Shown: positions 1 to 9,808, counted from the first letter of the stretch. The stretch is DNA of 60,284 nucleotides from Armatimonadota bacterium (GCA_026392115.1 JAPLCQ010000124.1:1-60284); one strand, 5' to 3'. Numbers and translations: made by a program. Notes: generated by a model not told the origin, from the letters alone.

Positions 1-1965
1 CTCCATACGTACGCCTTCTTCATCGACAAGCAGTGCCCGTGGGTGACGCCCAAGCCCGACTCGCGCCTGGCAAGGTCGGCCACCTTCACGCTGGCCGAGC
101 CGCTCGCGGCGGCCGCCGCGCGGCTCCGGGTCGCCGAGAGCGTGGCGGGCGTCTCGCCCATCACCGGTTTCTTCGTGCGGAACTCCGCGCTCCTGCGGGT
201 TGACGACGAGCTGATCCAGTTCACCGCCGTCGACGCCCCCGGCGGCGCGCTGACCGGCCTGGTGCGCGGCGCCTGCGGCACGCGGCCGGCGGAGCATGCG
301 GCGGGCGCGAAGGTCGACCAGCTGAAGGAGTGCTTCGGGCTGCTCGTGCCCGATCCCGAGACCGATATGCTGGCCGAGGTGGCCGGCGCCACGGCCGCCA
401 TGTACAACGAGTGCGGCTTCGACATGATCTATCTGGACGCGCTGGACGGCGAGGACATCCTGGGCGGCGCGGACGCGGCCTGGCACTACGGCTCCACCTT
501 CGTCTATGAGCTGGCCCGGCGGCTCAAGCGGCCCGCGCTGATGGAGATGAGCACGTTCCACCACCACCTCTGGACCGTTCGATCCCGAATGGGCGCCTGG
601 GACCACCCCAACCGGAGCCACCAGGCCTTCATCGACCTGCATGTGAAGGGCAACGAGACCAATCAGCGGATGTACCTGCCGGGCCAGCTCGGGTGGTGGG
701 CGGTGAAGACCTGGCACGGCGCCGAAGGCGAGCCCACCTTCCGCGAGGACATGGAGTACCTCATGGCCAAGTGCGTGGGCTCCGGCGCCGGCTTCGCGCT
801 CATGGGCATCGACCCCAACACCCTTCGCAGCGTGCCCGCCCTGCCGCGCCTGGCCGAGGCGATCCGCGCATGGGAGCGGCCGCGCCTGGCCGGGGCCTTC
901 TCCGCCCCCGTGCGCGAGTGGCTGGCCCGCCCCGGCGCGCTCTTCACGCTGCTGCCCAAGCCCGGCGGCGCGCCCGACCTGGCGCCGGTGACGGCCCGGA
1001 AGCAACGCGTGGACCCCGGCGACGAGCGGACGCTCACCTGGAGCTTGCGGAACCCCTATGCGGCGCAGGCGCCCCGCATCCGCATCGAAGCCCTGACGGC
1101 GGCCCCGGACGGCGCGGGCGAGCCGGTCCTGGACCCCTCGCAGCCGGAGACCCTGACGCTTCGACAGGCCGCCCCGGGCATCGCGGCCGATCTGAAGCCC
1201 GGCGCGGGCCAGGCCGCATCCGGCGGTCCCGCGCGCTACGGCGTCCTCGCGGTCGGCAACGGCACGCAGAGCGCCCGAGGATCCTGGGCGCAGTTCGGGC
1301 GAGCCTTCGCCGCCCCGCTGAACCTCTCCGCGCGCCAGGGCGTGGGCCTCTGGGTGCGCGGTGACGGCCTGGGCGAGGTGCTGAACGTGCAGATGCGCAG
1401 CCCGGAGCACATCGTGGCAGGCATCGCGGAGCGCTACATCACCATCGACTTCACGGGATGGCGCCGCTTCCGGCTGGTGGAGCCCGAGGGCGTGCGCTGG
1501 GCAGACTATGCGTGGCCCTACGGCAATGCCTACTCGATCTACCGCGAGGGGGTGGCGTTCGGCGCCGTCTCCGAGGTCTCGCTCTGGGTGAACAACGTGC
1601 CGCCGGGCAAGACGACGGACCTGGGCGTCGGCGCGGTGGAGGCCGTCGCCCTGGCGGGCGGCGCCTTCGCCTCGCCCACGCTGCGGATCGGCGGGACCGC
1701 GATCACCTTCCCCGTGGAGCTCAAGACCGGGTGCTACCTGGAGTACGACGGCGCCGCCGCGGTGGTCTACGGACCCAGGGGCGAGGAGCTGCGGCGTGTG
1801 ACGCCCACCGGCGGCCCGGTGAAGGCGCCAGCCGGAGCCTCCGAGGTCTCATGCTCGTTCGGAAGCCTGGGCGACGGCGCCCGCGCCCGCGTGACGCTGC
1901 TGCTGCGGGGCACCGCCTTCGCCGCCGACGCCCGCACGCTCCCCGCCGAGTCGGCGATCAAGTAA
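1..1965 (+). CDS. Glycoside-hydrolase-like TIM-barrel protein, C-terminal part (5' end outside window)
   Basis: The reading frame is open from base 1, so the true start lies upstream; the GTG at 43 is only the first possible start inside the window. About 654 residues are visible. The middle part (MIYLDALDG, then ALMEMSTFHHHLW, then GFALMGIDPNT) looks like the strand ends of a TIM barrel in a large alpha-galactosidase or similar glycosidase. Two acidic residues in YLDALDGED are candidate catalytic positions. The C-terminal 350 residues look like beta-sandwich modules. It ends 9 bases before the GntR-type regulator at 1975, which may control it or a related sugar locus. The enzyme family is inferred from overall appearance and the substrate is unknown. 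Confidence 0.6.
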   Translation, partial: LHTYAFFIDKQCPWVTPKPDSRLARSATFTLAEPLAAAAARLRVAESVAGVSPITGFFVRNSALLRVDDELIQFTAVDAPGGALTGLVRGACGTRPAEHAAGAKVDQLKECFGLLVPDPETDMLAEVAGATAAMYNECGFDMIYLDALDGEDILGGADAAWHYGSTFVYELARRLKRPALMEMSTFHHHLWTVRSRMGAWDHPNRSHQAFIDLHVKGNETNQRMYLPGQLGWWAVKTWHGAEGEPTFREDMEYLMAKCVGSGAGFALMGIDPNTLRSVPALPRLAEAIRAWERPRLAGAFSAPVREWLARPGALFTLLPKPGGAPDLAPVTARKQRVDPGDERTLTWSLRNPYAAQAPRIRIEALTAAPDGAGEPVLDPSQPETLTLRQAAPGIAADLKPGAGQAASGGPARYGVLAVGNGTQSARGSWAQFGRAFAAPLNLSARQGVGLWVRGDGLGEVLNVQMRSPEHIVAGIAERYITIDFTGWRRFRLVEPEGVRWADYAWPYGNAYSIYREGVAFGAVSEVSLWVNNVPPGKTTDLGVGAVEAVALAGGAFASPTLRIGGTAITFPVELKTGCYLEYDGAAAVVYGPRGEELRRVTPTGGPVKAPAGASEVSCSFGSLGDGARARVTLLLRGTAFAADARTLPAESAIK

Positions 1966-1968
1966 AAT
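1963..1968 (+). promoter_or_regulatory. Possible -10 box for a leaderless GntR transcript
   Basis: TAAAAT is followed by exactly six bases and then the ATG at 1975. The hexamer includes the TAA stop of the upstream gene, which weakens the case. No -35 box and no ribosome binding site are visible. Confidence 0.35.
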
Positions 1969-1974
1969 AGCAGC

Positions 1975-3078
1975 ATGGCACACAGCAGACTGCCGCTCTA
2001 CGAGCAACTGACCAACCGCCTGCGCCACGAGATCGACTCGGGAAAGCTGGCGGAGTGCCAGTACCTGCCGTCGGAACGCGAGCTGACCACCGAGTACGAC
2101 GCCAGCCGCACGACCGTCCGCATGGCCTTGCAGTCGCTGCAGAAGGCCGGGTACATCTGCGCCGAAGACCGGCGCGGCCACCGCATCCTGGGCCGCCAGC
2201 CCGAAGGCCCGGCTCCGACGATCTGCCCCGTGGCGCTCATCATGCCCTGTCTCTACACGGGCCTCGGGCGACCCGTGGCCGCGGCCATCCACAGCGTGTT
2301 GAGCGAGGCCGGCCTCGATCTCATCGCCTACGACACCAGCGGCCCCACGCTGGCGGCCATGATCAGCCGCGAACGAGACGCCCTGGCCGCGGTGCATACG
2401 AAGCGCATACCGGGGCTCGTCTGGTGGCCCAACACGGCGGGTCCGGCCAGCGACGTGATGCACCACATGGTGGCGGACCAGGTGGCCATCGTGACCCTGG
2501 ACCATCCCATCCGCGGGCTGAGCACGGAGCATGTGAGCATCGACCATGTGGCGGCGGGCGCAGCGGCCGCCGAGCACCTGTTGGCCGCGGGGCGCCGCCG
2601 CATCGCGATGGTGGCGCCGCCCTTCCTCAACGCGCCCATGCTGCAGCGGCAGTCCGGCATCAGCATCGCCGTGGGCAGGCACGGCGCGCCCGGGGACATG
2701 CCCGACGTCCTGCACTGGAGCTCCGATGCCGGCGAGCGGGCCCTCCTCGCCAACCGCCTGGCGGGGCCCGAGCGGCCCTACACGGCCCTCATCTGCCTCT
2801 GCGACTGGCTGGCGGTGGAGGTGCTGCTCGCCCTGCGCGACATCGGGGCGGCCATCCCGGACGAGATCGCCGTCGTCGGGTTCGACGCATCGCACGAGTG
2901 CGAAATCGTTCGGCCCACCCTCACCACCGTCGTGCAGCCGCTCACGGCCATCGGCGCCGCCGCGGCGCACATGGTGGTCGATCGGCTGGAGCGGCGCATC
3001 ACCGGACCGTGCAGGAGCGTCACGCTGCCCAGCGAACTGAAGGTACAGGGCTCAAGCCGATCCCCCGACGGCGGCTGA
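1975..3078 (+). CDS. GntR-type winged-helix regulator with LacI-type sugar-binding domain
   Basis: A 367-residue transcription factor. Residues about 5-72 are a GntR winged helix: LYEQLTNRLRHEIDSGKL, LPSERELTTEYDASRTTVR, then LQKAGYI. Residues about 80-365 are a periplasmic-binding-protein-like fold of the LacI/GalR kind (VSIDHVAAGAAAAEHLLAAG, IAVVGFDASHE, LTTVVQPLTAIGAAAAHMVVDRL). This combination is typical of AraR-like regulators that bind DNA until a sugar displaces them. No Shine-Dalgarno site precedes the ATG; a TAAAAT hexamer ends six bases before it. The upstream glycosidase-like gene is a likely target or neighbour in function. The sugar cannot be read from sequence. Confidence 0.88.
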   Translation: MAHSRLPLYEQLTNRLRHEIDSGKLAECQYLPSERELTTEYDASRTTVRMALQSLQKAGYICAEDRRGHRILGRQPEGPAPTICPVALIMPCLYTGLGRPVAAAIHSVLSEAGLDLIAYDTSGPTLAAMISRERDALAAVHTKRIPGLVWWPNTAGPASDVMHHMVADQVAIVTLDHPIRGLSTEHVSIDHVAAGAAAAEHLLAAGRRRIAMVAPPFLNAPMLQRQSGISIAVGRHGAPGDMPDVLHWSSDAGERALLANRLAGPERPYTALICLCDWLAVEVLLALRDIGAAIPDEIAVVGFDASHECEIVRPTLTTVVQPLTAIGAAAAHMVVDRLERRITGPCRSVTLPSELKVQGSSRSPDGG

Positions 3079-3267
3079 GCCGCGAGCCGCCGCATCTGGA
3101 CCCTGCCTGCACCCTATCTGGTGCCGATGTGGTACTCTCAACGCCGACGGACCTCTCACTCTCACTGGTTGCTGCCACGGCAGCATTGGAGTCGGCGCAA
3201 CGGCGTGCGCTGGGACGGCGGGGCGGAGCGGTCCCGCGGTCTCGGAGGCGGACGGCGGCGGCAGGCT

Positions 3268-3314
3268 TGAGGGAAGCGCTTGCCCACCGCACCGGCGGGT
3301 ATGCGCTTCCCTCA
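3268..3314. terminator. Strong hairpin between convergent genes
   Basis: TGAGGGAAGCGC and its perfect reverse complement flank a 23-base middle that can itself pair (GCCCACCG with CGGGT). The 12-bp stem starts 10 bases past the stop of the minus-strand receiver gene and also follows the plus-strand regulator. There is no T-run on either side. I see no gene in 3079-3323. Confidence 0.6.
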
Positions 3315-3323
3315 TCGTATAGG

Positions 3324-4493
3324 CTACGCGGCGGGTACGCGAGCCAGCGAGAGGACCATCTCCACGCCGTCGGATCCGGCGTTCGCGACCCGTATGGCGC
3401 CCCCGAAGAGGGAGATGATCCGGTAGGCGACGGGGGGATCGAGGCCCAGGTCGTCATCGTCCTGCACGCCGTGGACGCCGGTCAGCACCTCGAACAGCGT
3501 CTCCAGCGACTTGTCGGGGAGCGTCGGGCCCTGCGTACGGACCGTCACCACCGCCTGCCCGTCCTCCGACTTGCGCCGCACCGTCAGGCGTGCGCCCAGG
3601 CTCGAGAGCTTGGCCGCGGTGGTCAGCAGGGCCTGCAGGGCGCGCCGCAGCAACTCGCCCTCGGCCTGAACGAAGCAATCGCAGTTGCTCTCGACATCCA
3701 GCGTCACCCGGCGCCTGGCGAACACGTCCGCGGCGACATCGATGGCCTGCTGGAGGGCCACGTCCACCGACACGGCCGCCAGCCGGAAGGACTCGCCTGC
3801 CAACTCGATCTCGCTGAGCAGCTCGGCATCGTTCAGGACGCTGAGCATCCGCTCGCGGGAGACGCCGAACATGCTGCGCAGCTCGCGCGTGTTCTCTTCG
3901 TCGGGCAGGTCCAACAGGGCCAGTTCGCCGACGCCCAGGATGCCGTTGAGCGGCGTCCGGAGCTCGTGGGCGATCAGCTGGAGGAACGCGCTCTTGGCGC
4001 TGTCCAGCAGCGAGAGCTTGCGGTTGGCCTCTGCCAGCTCCTGGGTGCGGACCCCGACCAGATCCTCGAGGTGGGCGTTCTGCGCCTCCAACTCGCCCTG
4101 CAGGCGCTTGATGGTGAGGTGGGTGGTGAGGCGGGCGTTCAGCTCCGAACCGTCATAGGGCTTGACGACGTAATCGACGCCGCCTGCCCGAAAGGCCCGC
4201 AGCTTCTCCTCGGGTTCGTCGTGCCCGCTGACGAAGATGACCGGCACCGCCCTCAGTGTCGCGTCGGCCTTGAGCTGTTCGCACACCTCGAAGCCGTTCA
4301 TGTTGGGCATGCCGATGTCCAGCAGCACGAGGTCCGGCGGCTCGGCGGCGGCCGCCGCCAAGGCCTGCCGACCCATGGTGAAGCAACGCACACGATAGCC
4401 TTTGTCCACCAGGAGACGCTCAACGAAGCGGATGTTCGAAGGCTGATCGTCCACGACCATGACGATCGGTGCATTGGAGGCTGAATCAGACAA
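3324..4493 (-). CDS. Response-regulator protein with degenerate histidine-kinase C-terminus
   Basis: A 389-residue protein with a receiver domain at about 8-125 (acidic pair D15-D16, phospho-acceptor D59, K111). A coiled-coil linker (about 128-165) leads to a HisKA-like helix pair whose histidine is retained (H176 in LIAHELRTPLNG). The following ATPase-like region lacks the N-box asparagine (LLTTAAKLS where LLxNAxKF is expected), and its G1 and G2 boxes are poor (RTQGPTLP, DLGLDPPVA). ATP binding is therefore doubtful. The start is TTG at 4493, 8 bases after GGGAG; an upstream ATG is out of frame. It is last in the minus-strand signalling cluster and is a close paralogue of the gene at 4590. 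Confidence 0.82.
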   Translation of the reverse strand: MSDSASNAPIVMVVDDQPSNIRFVERLLVDKGYRVRCFTMGRQALAAAAAEPPDLVLLDIGMPNMNGFEVCEQLKADATLRAVPVIFVSGHDEPEEKLRAFRAGGVDYVVKPYDGSELNARLTTHLTIKRLQGELEAQNAHLEDLVGVRTQELAEANRKLSLLDSAKSAFLQLIAHELRTPLNGILGVGELALLDLPDEENTRELRSMFGVSRERMLSVLNDAELLSEIELAGESFRLAAVSVDVALQQAIDVAADVFARRRVTLDVESNCDCFVQAEGELLRRALQALLTTAAKLSSLGARLTVRRKSEDGQAVVTVRTQGPTLPDKSLETLFEVLTGVHGVQDDDDLGLDPPVAYRIISLFGGAIRVANAGSDGVEMVLSLARVPAA

Positions 4494-4589
4494 AGCTCAT
4501 ACTCCCGCGCCAGTAATTGCTTCGGCGATCGGAACGGGTGGGCGGACCCGGCCCGGAGACAACAGGGTGGGCATTGTACCCGCGTCACA

Positions 4590-5786
4590 TTAGGAGACGG
4601 ACTCGGCCGCGACGGTGCGCTCCTGGCCGGGCGCCGGCCGAAGCCGGACCACGAAAAGAGCGCCGTCCGGATCCAGCGGCCGAACGGAGACGCTGGCGCC
4701 GAAGACCGTGAGGATGCGGTGCGCCACGGCGGGATCGAGCCAGAACCCCGAGGGTGCGGCATCGGCGCCCGCCGAACAGAGCATGGTGGTCATGGCCTCC
4801 TGCGCTTCGGGCTCCAGGCGCTTGCCGCGCCCCTCGACCTCCACGGCGACGCCGCCCGCCCTGTCGGAGCATCGAACCGTCACAGGGAGCTCCGCGGTCC
4901 CGAGATCGGCCGCGGTGCGGATCAGCGCCCGGAACGCCTGTCGGACCAGGTGCGCATCGCCCAGGATCACGGCCGATTCGGGCACGTCCAACTGAAGCTT
5001 GATCGTCGCCTCGGGCCTGTCCGCGCGGGCATCGGCGGCGGCCTCCCTCAGGGCCTGGCGCAGGCCCACCGGCACGAGCGTGGAGGAGCCCGACTTCAGG
5101 TCGATCTCCGCGATCAGCTCGGCGTTCTCGATGATGCCCATGAGCCGGCCGCAGGACTGCTGGTAGAGGCCCGTCAGCTCGGCGGTCTCCGATGCGGGCG
5201 GCTGCCCCTCGGTGAGCAGTTCGCCGATGCCGAGCACGCCGTGCAGGGGAGTGCGCAGTTCGCGGGTGATCATGCGGATGACGGCGCCCTTGGCCTCGTC
5301 CAGCAGGGCCAGGCGCTGGTTGGCCTCGGCCAGTTCCGCCGTGCGCTGGGCCACCATGGCGTCCAGCACGGCGTTGTGGGCCTCCAGCCGCGTCTGCCGC
5401 GCGCTGATGCTCAAGTGGGCGCGCACGCGTGAGCAGAGCTCGTCGGTCTGGACCGGCTTGGTGATGAAATCAACGCCGCCGCTCCGGACCGCGGTCACCT
5501 TGTCCTCGGTGCCCTCGAGCACGGTGATGAAGATGACCGGGATATGCGCCAGGTCCGGCCGGGCCTTGAACAGGCGGCAGACCTCGTAGCCGTCCATGTC
5601 CGGCATCGCCACGTCGAGCAGGATCAGGCTGGGCGGCTCCGCCTCGGCGGCGGCGAGCGCCCGCAAGCCGCTCAGGAATGCGCGCACGCGGTACCCGCGC
5701 CGCTGGAGAACGCCCTCCAGCAACCCGAGGTTCGCGGGCGTGTCATCCACCACCATGATGATGGGCGCCTCACCGGCTCTGTCCAT
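4590..5786 (-). CDS. Response-regulator protein with pseudokinase C-terminus (phospho-His replaced by Arg)
   Basis: A 398-residue paralogue of the gene at 3324. The receiver domain is intact (D14-D15, D58, K110). The HisKA-like segment reads MITRELRTPLHG, so the phospho-accepting histidine is Arg175; the codon is CGC, one transition from CAC. The ATPase-like region lacks the N-box asparagine (LIRTAADLG) and has no proper DxGxG box. It should not autophosphorylate by the usual mechanism. It may be a phosphate sink, or a receiver that uses the kinase-like part as a dimerisation or docking surface. It lies 47 bases after the hybrid kinase at 5834 and was probably transcribed with it. Confidence 0.82.
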   Translation of the reverse strand: MDRAGEAPIIMVVDDTPANLGLLEGVLQRRGYRVRAFLSGLRALAAAEAEPPSLILLDVAMPDMDGYEVCRLFKARPDLAHIPVIFITVLEGTEDKVTAVRSGGVDFITKPVQTDELCSRVRAHLSISARQTRLEAHNAVLDAMVAQRTAELAEANQRLALLDEAKGAVIRMITRELRTPLHGVLGIGELLTEGQPPASETAELTGLYQQSCGRLMGIIENAELIAEIDLKSGSSTLVPVGLRQALREAAADARADRPEATIKLQLDVPESAVILGDAHLVRQAFRALIRTAADLGTAELPVTVRCSDRAGGVAVEVEGRGKRLEPEAQEAMTTMLCSAGADAAPSGFWLDPAVAHRILTVFGASVSVRPLDPDGALFVVRLRPAPGQERTVAAESVS

Positions 5787-5833
5787 AGGGGCTCCTTTGA
5801 GCTTCGGAATCGCTTGAGCGGCGCACGGTTGGA

Positions 5834-8800
5834 TCAGGCTTCCAGGACGCGCAGAATGCCATCGTAGTCGTACCGCTCCACCATCGTACCCAGCATCGCC
5901 ATGTCGACCGCATGCTCCGGCCCCATTGAGCCCACCAGATCGGCCAGCCGCGCGGAATCGCCCGCCAGCGCGGCGGCCCGCAGTTCGGCGGCCAACTCGG
6001 CGGGGAGTATGGTGCGGAGCGCCTCGACGATATCGTCGCCCGCCGGGCCGGCGTCATCTTCGCCGCCGCCGGCGCGCAGGAACCGCACTCCGGCCTGCCG
6101 CTCCAGCCTCTCGTAGAGGTCGTTGAGCGCGATCGGCTTCACGAGCACGTCGGAGGCGCCCGCCTGCAGCAGGGCCTGGCGGTCGTCCTCGAACATCGCG
6201 GCCGTCAGCGCGAGGATCGTCACCTCGCCGCCGCCCTCTTCCGCACGAATCCGCGCGATCGCCTCGCGACCGTCCATGCGGGGCATGCGCATATCCATGA
6301 GTACGATGGGGCAGCGCGTCTCGATCCATCGGTCCACCGCCTCCTGCCCGTCGGCGGCCTCAATCGCCGAGAGGCCGATGCCGGCCAGGGCGTCGCGGAG
6401 CCAGTGGCGGTTGGCCGGCACGTCGTCGGCCACCAGAATGGTGGGCGCGGCCGCGCCGGGGGCCAGACCGACCACGGGACCCAGGAGGTTCACCGGCCGG
6501 TCGGGCGCCTCGGCCGGCTGCAGGGGCGTCCGCAGCGTGAAGGAGCTCCCCTTGCCGATCTCCGACTGCACGGATATCTCGCCGCCCATGAGGTGGGCGA
6601 AGTCGCGGCTGATGGCGAGGCCGAGGCCCGTACCGGTCTGCATCCGCCGACCCGCGGCCGCCTGCTCGAACTCCTTGAAGAGGACCGAGAGCTCCTCGAC
6701 GGCGATGCCCGGCCCAGTGTCCTCCACCGTTGCCGTCAGCCGGAAGACGTCGTCGTCGCCCGTCTCCGCTGCCACGCGGAGCGTCACGCCACCCCGCTGG
6801 GTGAACTTGACGGCGTTGCCCAGGAGGTTGACCAGCACCTGGCGGATCTTGCCCTCGTCGCCCAGGGCCCACGCGGGCAGCGTCTCGGCGCCCGCCACGG
6901 TGAAGTTTAGCGACTTGGCCTGCGCCCGGACGCGGAACATGGCGGCCACGTCCTCGACCACCGCGCCCAGGTGGAAGACCCGGTTGTCGAGCACGACGCG
7001 ACCGGCGTCGATGCGCGACATGACGAGCACGTCGTTTATCAGCGACAGCAGGTGCCTGCCGCTCCGGCTGATGACCTCGAGGTTGGCCCGTGCGCGGTCG
7101 GGTATGTCCGCGTCGGCGCCCATCAGCTGGGCGTAGCCGAGGATGGCGTTCAGCGGCGTGCGGATCTCGTGCGACAGGTTGGCGAGGAAGGTGCTCTTGG
7201 CCTTGTTTGCAGCTTCCGCCATGTCCCTGGCCGCGCGCAAGGCCTCCTCGGCGTGGATCAGGCCGGTCACGTCGGTCAGGATGCCGGAGACGCCCGCCCG
7301 GCCGCCGTCGGAGCCCGCCCGCTTGGATCGCGCGCGCAACCAGCGCTCGGAGCCGTCTCGCGCATACGTGCGAACGAGCGCCGATACGTCGCCGCCGGCG
7401 GCCGAACGCACGATGGCGTCGTGCGCCGCTTCGGTGTAGGCCGGGTCGATGGTGTCCCAGGCGATCCGGCCCAGCAACTCCTCCGGTCGGTACCCGAGGA
7501 CATCGAACACGGCCGGGCTCAGGTAGCTGAGCCGGCCCTCGGCATCCGTGGAGAAGATGATCTCCGGCATGCTCTCGACCAGCTCCTGGTACTTGGCGCG
7601 TGACCGGAGCAGCTCGCGCTCCGCCTCTTTGCGCGCGGTGCAGTCGCGCACGATAGCGCAGAAGCCCGTGGGCTGTCCGTCTCTCCCGACGCTCAGGTGC
7701 GTGCGTAGCTCCACCGGCACCATGACGCCGTCCGTGCGGATGTACTGCTTCTCGTAGACGTCCGAGTAGCCGCGCCGCATGACCTGCTCGACGATGAGTC
7801 GCTCTTCGCCTCCGAGCCAGGCAGGATCGCTGATAGCCTGGAAGGTGAGCCCCTTGAGCTCGTCCACCGTGCGGCCCACCATGCGGCAGAAGGCCGCGTT
7901 GGCGTGGAGGAAGTTCTCCTCCAGGTCGGACGTGGCAAAGCCATCCAGCATCCCGTCCACGAGGCGCCGGTACTGGGCGTCAGTCTCGCGCAGCGCCTCC
8001 TGGGCAGCGAAGCGCTCGGCAGCCTCGCGCTCGAGCTGGGCGGTACGCTCGACAACGCGGCGCTCCAAGCCGTCGTGGGCCTCGCGTAGCGCGCGTAGCG
8101 CATTCTGCCGCTCGGTGACATCGATGAACGTGATGACCACCTGGTCCACGTTGCCGTCGGCGTCGAGCCTTGGGCCGGCGTGGACCTCGACCCAGGTCGG
8201 GTCCTGCAAGCCGGGCTTCCGTATCCCCAGGATGACCCCGGAGACCGGTCCGCGGGTTCGGAGGACGGCCTTCATGGGTGATACGCCCGCCGAGTACGCG
8301 CCGCCTTCCGCGTCGATCATCTGCCAGCCTGCCGGCGGATTCTCCAAGCCCATGACCTGGGCGTGAGTAAGCCCGAGAATCTTGCCTGCCTGCTCATTGG
8401 CGTAGATGCCCTGCCGACGCGGGGTGCGGACCAGTACGCCGGCTTGCATGTGCTGCACCAGCAGCCTGAGCCGTTCTTCGCTGGCCCGCAGCTGCTCCTC
8501 GGCGAGCCGACGCCGGCGGCTGTCGGCTTGCGACGCAATGGCGTTGGCCACCAACGCGGAGTAGTCGAGGAGGAAGTGCACATCCTCGTCCCGGAAGGCG
8601 CCGACGGCGTCCGCCTTCACCACGAGGACGCCGATGACCCGATCCTCCATGCACATGGGCACGGCGCAGACCGACGCGGCGCCGGCGGCCAGGGACGCAT
8701 CCCGCCAGGGCTCGAATCCGGGGTCGTGGGCCACGTCGTTGAATACGACGGGCCGCCGCTCGCGGATGGCGGTGCCGGTGGGCCCCTTCCCGGCCTGGCT

Positions 8801-9808
8801 GTCGTCCCAGCGGATGACGCCGAGGTCCGGCGAGTGCCGTTCGATAGGAGCATAGGCGGCGCGAGCGACGAGGCCGGTCTCCTCGTTCGGTATCCCGATC
8901 CAGACGGCAACGTAGCCGCGCGTGGTCAGCAGGCACTCGCAGACGCGCTGCAGCAGGTCCTCCGCGCCGCCCGCGTCGGTGATGACATGGTGCAGCTGGT
9001 GCGTGGCCTTGGCCACGTCCGACAGGTGCCGAAGCCTGATCGCGTGTTCGTTGCGGTCGGTCAGGTCCACCGCATGGGCCACGCGCGTGGCGGGCCGCCC
9101 GCTCTCGTCCGACATGGTCGCCAGCTCCAGCAGAACCGGGAAGCGGGAGCCATCCTTACGGATATGGACGGTCTCCGCCACGCTGCGGCCGGCGTTGTCG
9201 GCTTCCGCGATGTGACCCGCCATATGCGCCATCTCGTCGGCCGGATAGAGGATCGTCAGTGGTTGGCCGATCAGCTCATGGGGCTCGTATCCCCGCTCCC
9301 GGGCGAAGGCGGCGTTGACGTCCGTCACACGGTTCGTGGCCACGTCGCCGCAACCGAGGGACATTCCCGACGCGTTGAAGAGCGCCGCCCACCGCTCGCC
9401 GGCGAGCCGTTGGCGCCTCTCCTCGGTGACATCCCAGAAGGTTGCGTAGACCGCCTCGGGCAGGCCGCCGGCCTCGCCGATGACCGGAACGGCATGGATG
9501 CGAATCCAGCGCCTCTCGCCCGTGGCGCCGTGCTGCAGCCCCATGGTGACGTTGCTGACGGTGGCGCCGGTGCGGAGGCAGACCATGGAGGGATGCTGGT
9601 CGCCTGGGAAGGCAGAGCCATCCTCGTGGATAGCGTCCCACTCGTGCGACGAGGAGTCGAGCCCCTGCAGCTCCCTCATGGTGCGGCCGAGTATGAGCTG
9701 CGCGGCATCGTTGGCCCAGGTGATGGAGCCGTCGCGCACCTGGAACAGCACGCCGTACGGCGCGGAGCCGAACAGCGCGACCTGCGCATCGAGAAGGTTC
9801 ATGAGCAT
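5834..9808 (-). CDS. Multi-PAS/GAF hybrid histidine kinase with C-terminal receiver
   Basis: About 1324 residues with no membrane segments, so likely a cytoplasmic sensor. In order: two PAS domains (about 1-240), a GAF domain (about 255-420), three further PAS/PAC units (about 440-830), HisKA (FLANLSHEIRTPLNAILG, His about 880), an ATPase domain with full N, G1 and G2 boxes (LVNLLGNAVKFT, VEDTGPGI, GTGLGLAI), and a receiver with Asp about 1172 in LMDMRMPRMDG. A short helical tail resembles a decayed HPt domain without an obvious histidine. I chose ATG 9808, which follows GAGGG. A longer frame would need a TTG at 9883 inside the upstream gene plus an Arg-rich leader. Signal unknown. Confidence 0.9.
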   Translation of the reverse strand: MLMNLLDAQVALFGSAPYGVLFQVRDGSITWANDAAQLILGRTMRELQGLDSSSHEWDAIHEDGSAFPGDQHPSMVCLRTGATVSNVTMGLQHGATGERRWIRIHAVPVIGEAGGLPEAVYATFWDVTEERRQRLAGERWAALFNASGMSLGCGDVATNRVTDVNAAFARERGYEPHELIGQPLTILYPADEMAHMAGHIAEADNAGRSVAETVHIRKDGSRFPVLLELATMSDESGRPATRVAHAVDLTDRNEHAIRLRHLSDVAKATHQLHHVITDAGGAEDLLQRVCECLLTTRGYVAVWIGIPNEETGLVARAAYAPIERHSPDLGVIRWDDSQAGKGPTGTAIRERRPVVFNDVAHDPGFEPWRDASLAAGAASVCAVPMCMEDRVIGVLVVKADAVGAFRDEDVHFLLDYSALVANAIASQADSRRRRLAEEQLRASEERLRLLVQHMQAGVLVRTPRRQGIYANEQAGKILGLTHAQVMGLENPPAGWQMIDAEGGAYSAGVSPMKAVLRTRGPVSGVILGIRKPGLQDPTWVEVHAGPRLDADGNVDQVVITFIDVTERQNALRALREAHDGLERRVVERTAQLEREAAERFAAQEALRETDAQYRRLVDGMLDGFATSDLEENFLHANAAFCRMVGRTVDELKGLTFQAISDPAWLGGEERLIVEQVMRRGYSDVYEKQYIRTDGVMVPVELRTHLSVGRDGQPTGFCAIVRDCTARKEAERELLRSRAKYQELVESMPEIIFSTDAEGRLSYLSPAVFDVLGYRPEELLGRIAWDTIDPAYTEAAHDAIVRSAAGGDVSALVRTYARDGSERWLRARSKRAGSDGGRAGVSGILTDVTGLIHAEEALRAARDMAEAANKAKSTFLANLSHEIRTPLNAILGYAQLMGADADIPDRARANLEVISRSGRHLLSLINDVLVMSRIDAGRVVLDNRVFHLGAVVEDVAAMFRVRAQAKSLNFTVAGAETLPAWALGDEGKIRQVLVNLLGNAVKFTQRGGVTLRVAAETGDDDVFRLTATVEDTGPGIAVEELSVLFKEFEQAAAGRRMQTGTGLGLAISRDFAHLMGGEISVQSEIGKGSSFTLRTPLQPAEAPDRPVNLLGPVVGLAPGAAAPTILVADDVPANRHWLRDALAGIGLSAIEAADGQEAVDRWIETRCPIVLMDMRMPRMDGREAIARIRAEEGGGEVTILALTAAMFEDDRQALLQAGASDVLVKPIALNDLYERLERQAGVRFLRAGGGEDDAGPAGDDIVEALRTILPAELAAELRAAALAGDSARLADLVGSMGPEHAVDMAMLGTMVERYDYDGILRVLEA

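Noticed and set aside
2055-4484. A very long plus-strand open frame (over 800 codons) across two genes
   Set aside because: It reads as Arg/Gly/His-rich sequence with no domain, opposite or out of frame to the GntR and receiver genes. It is a high-GC artefact.
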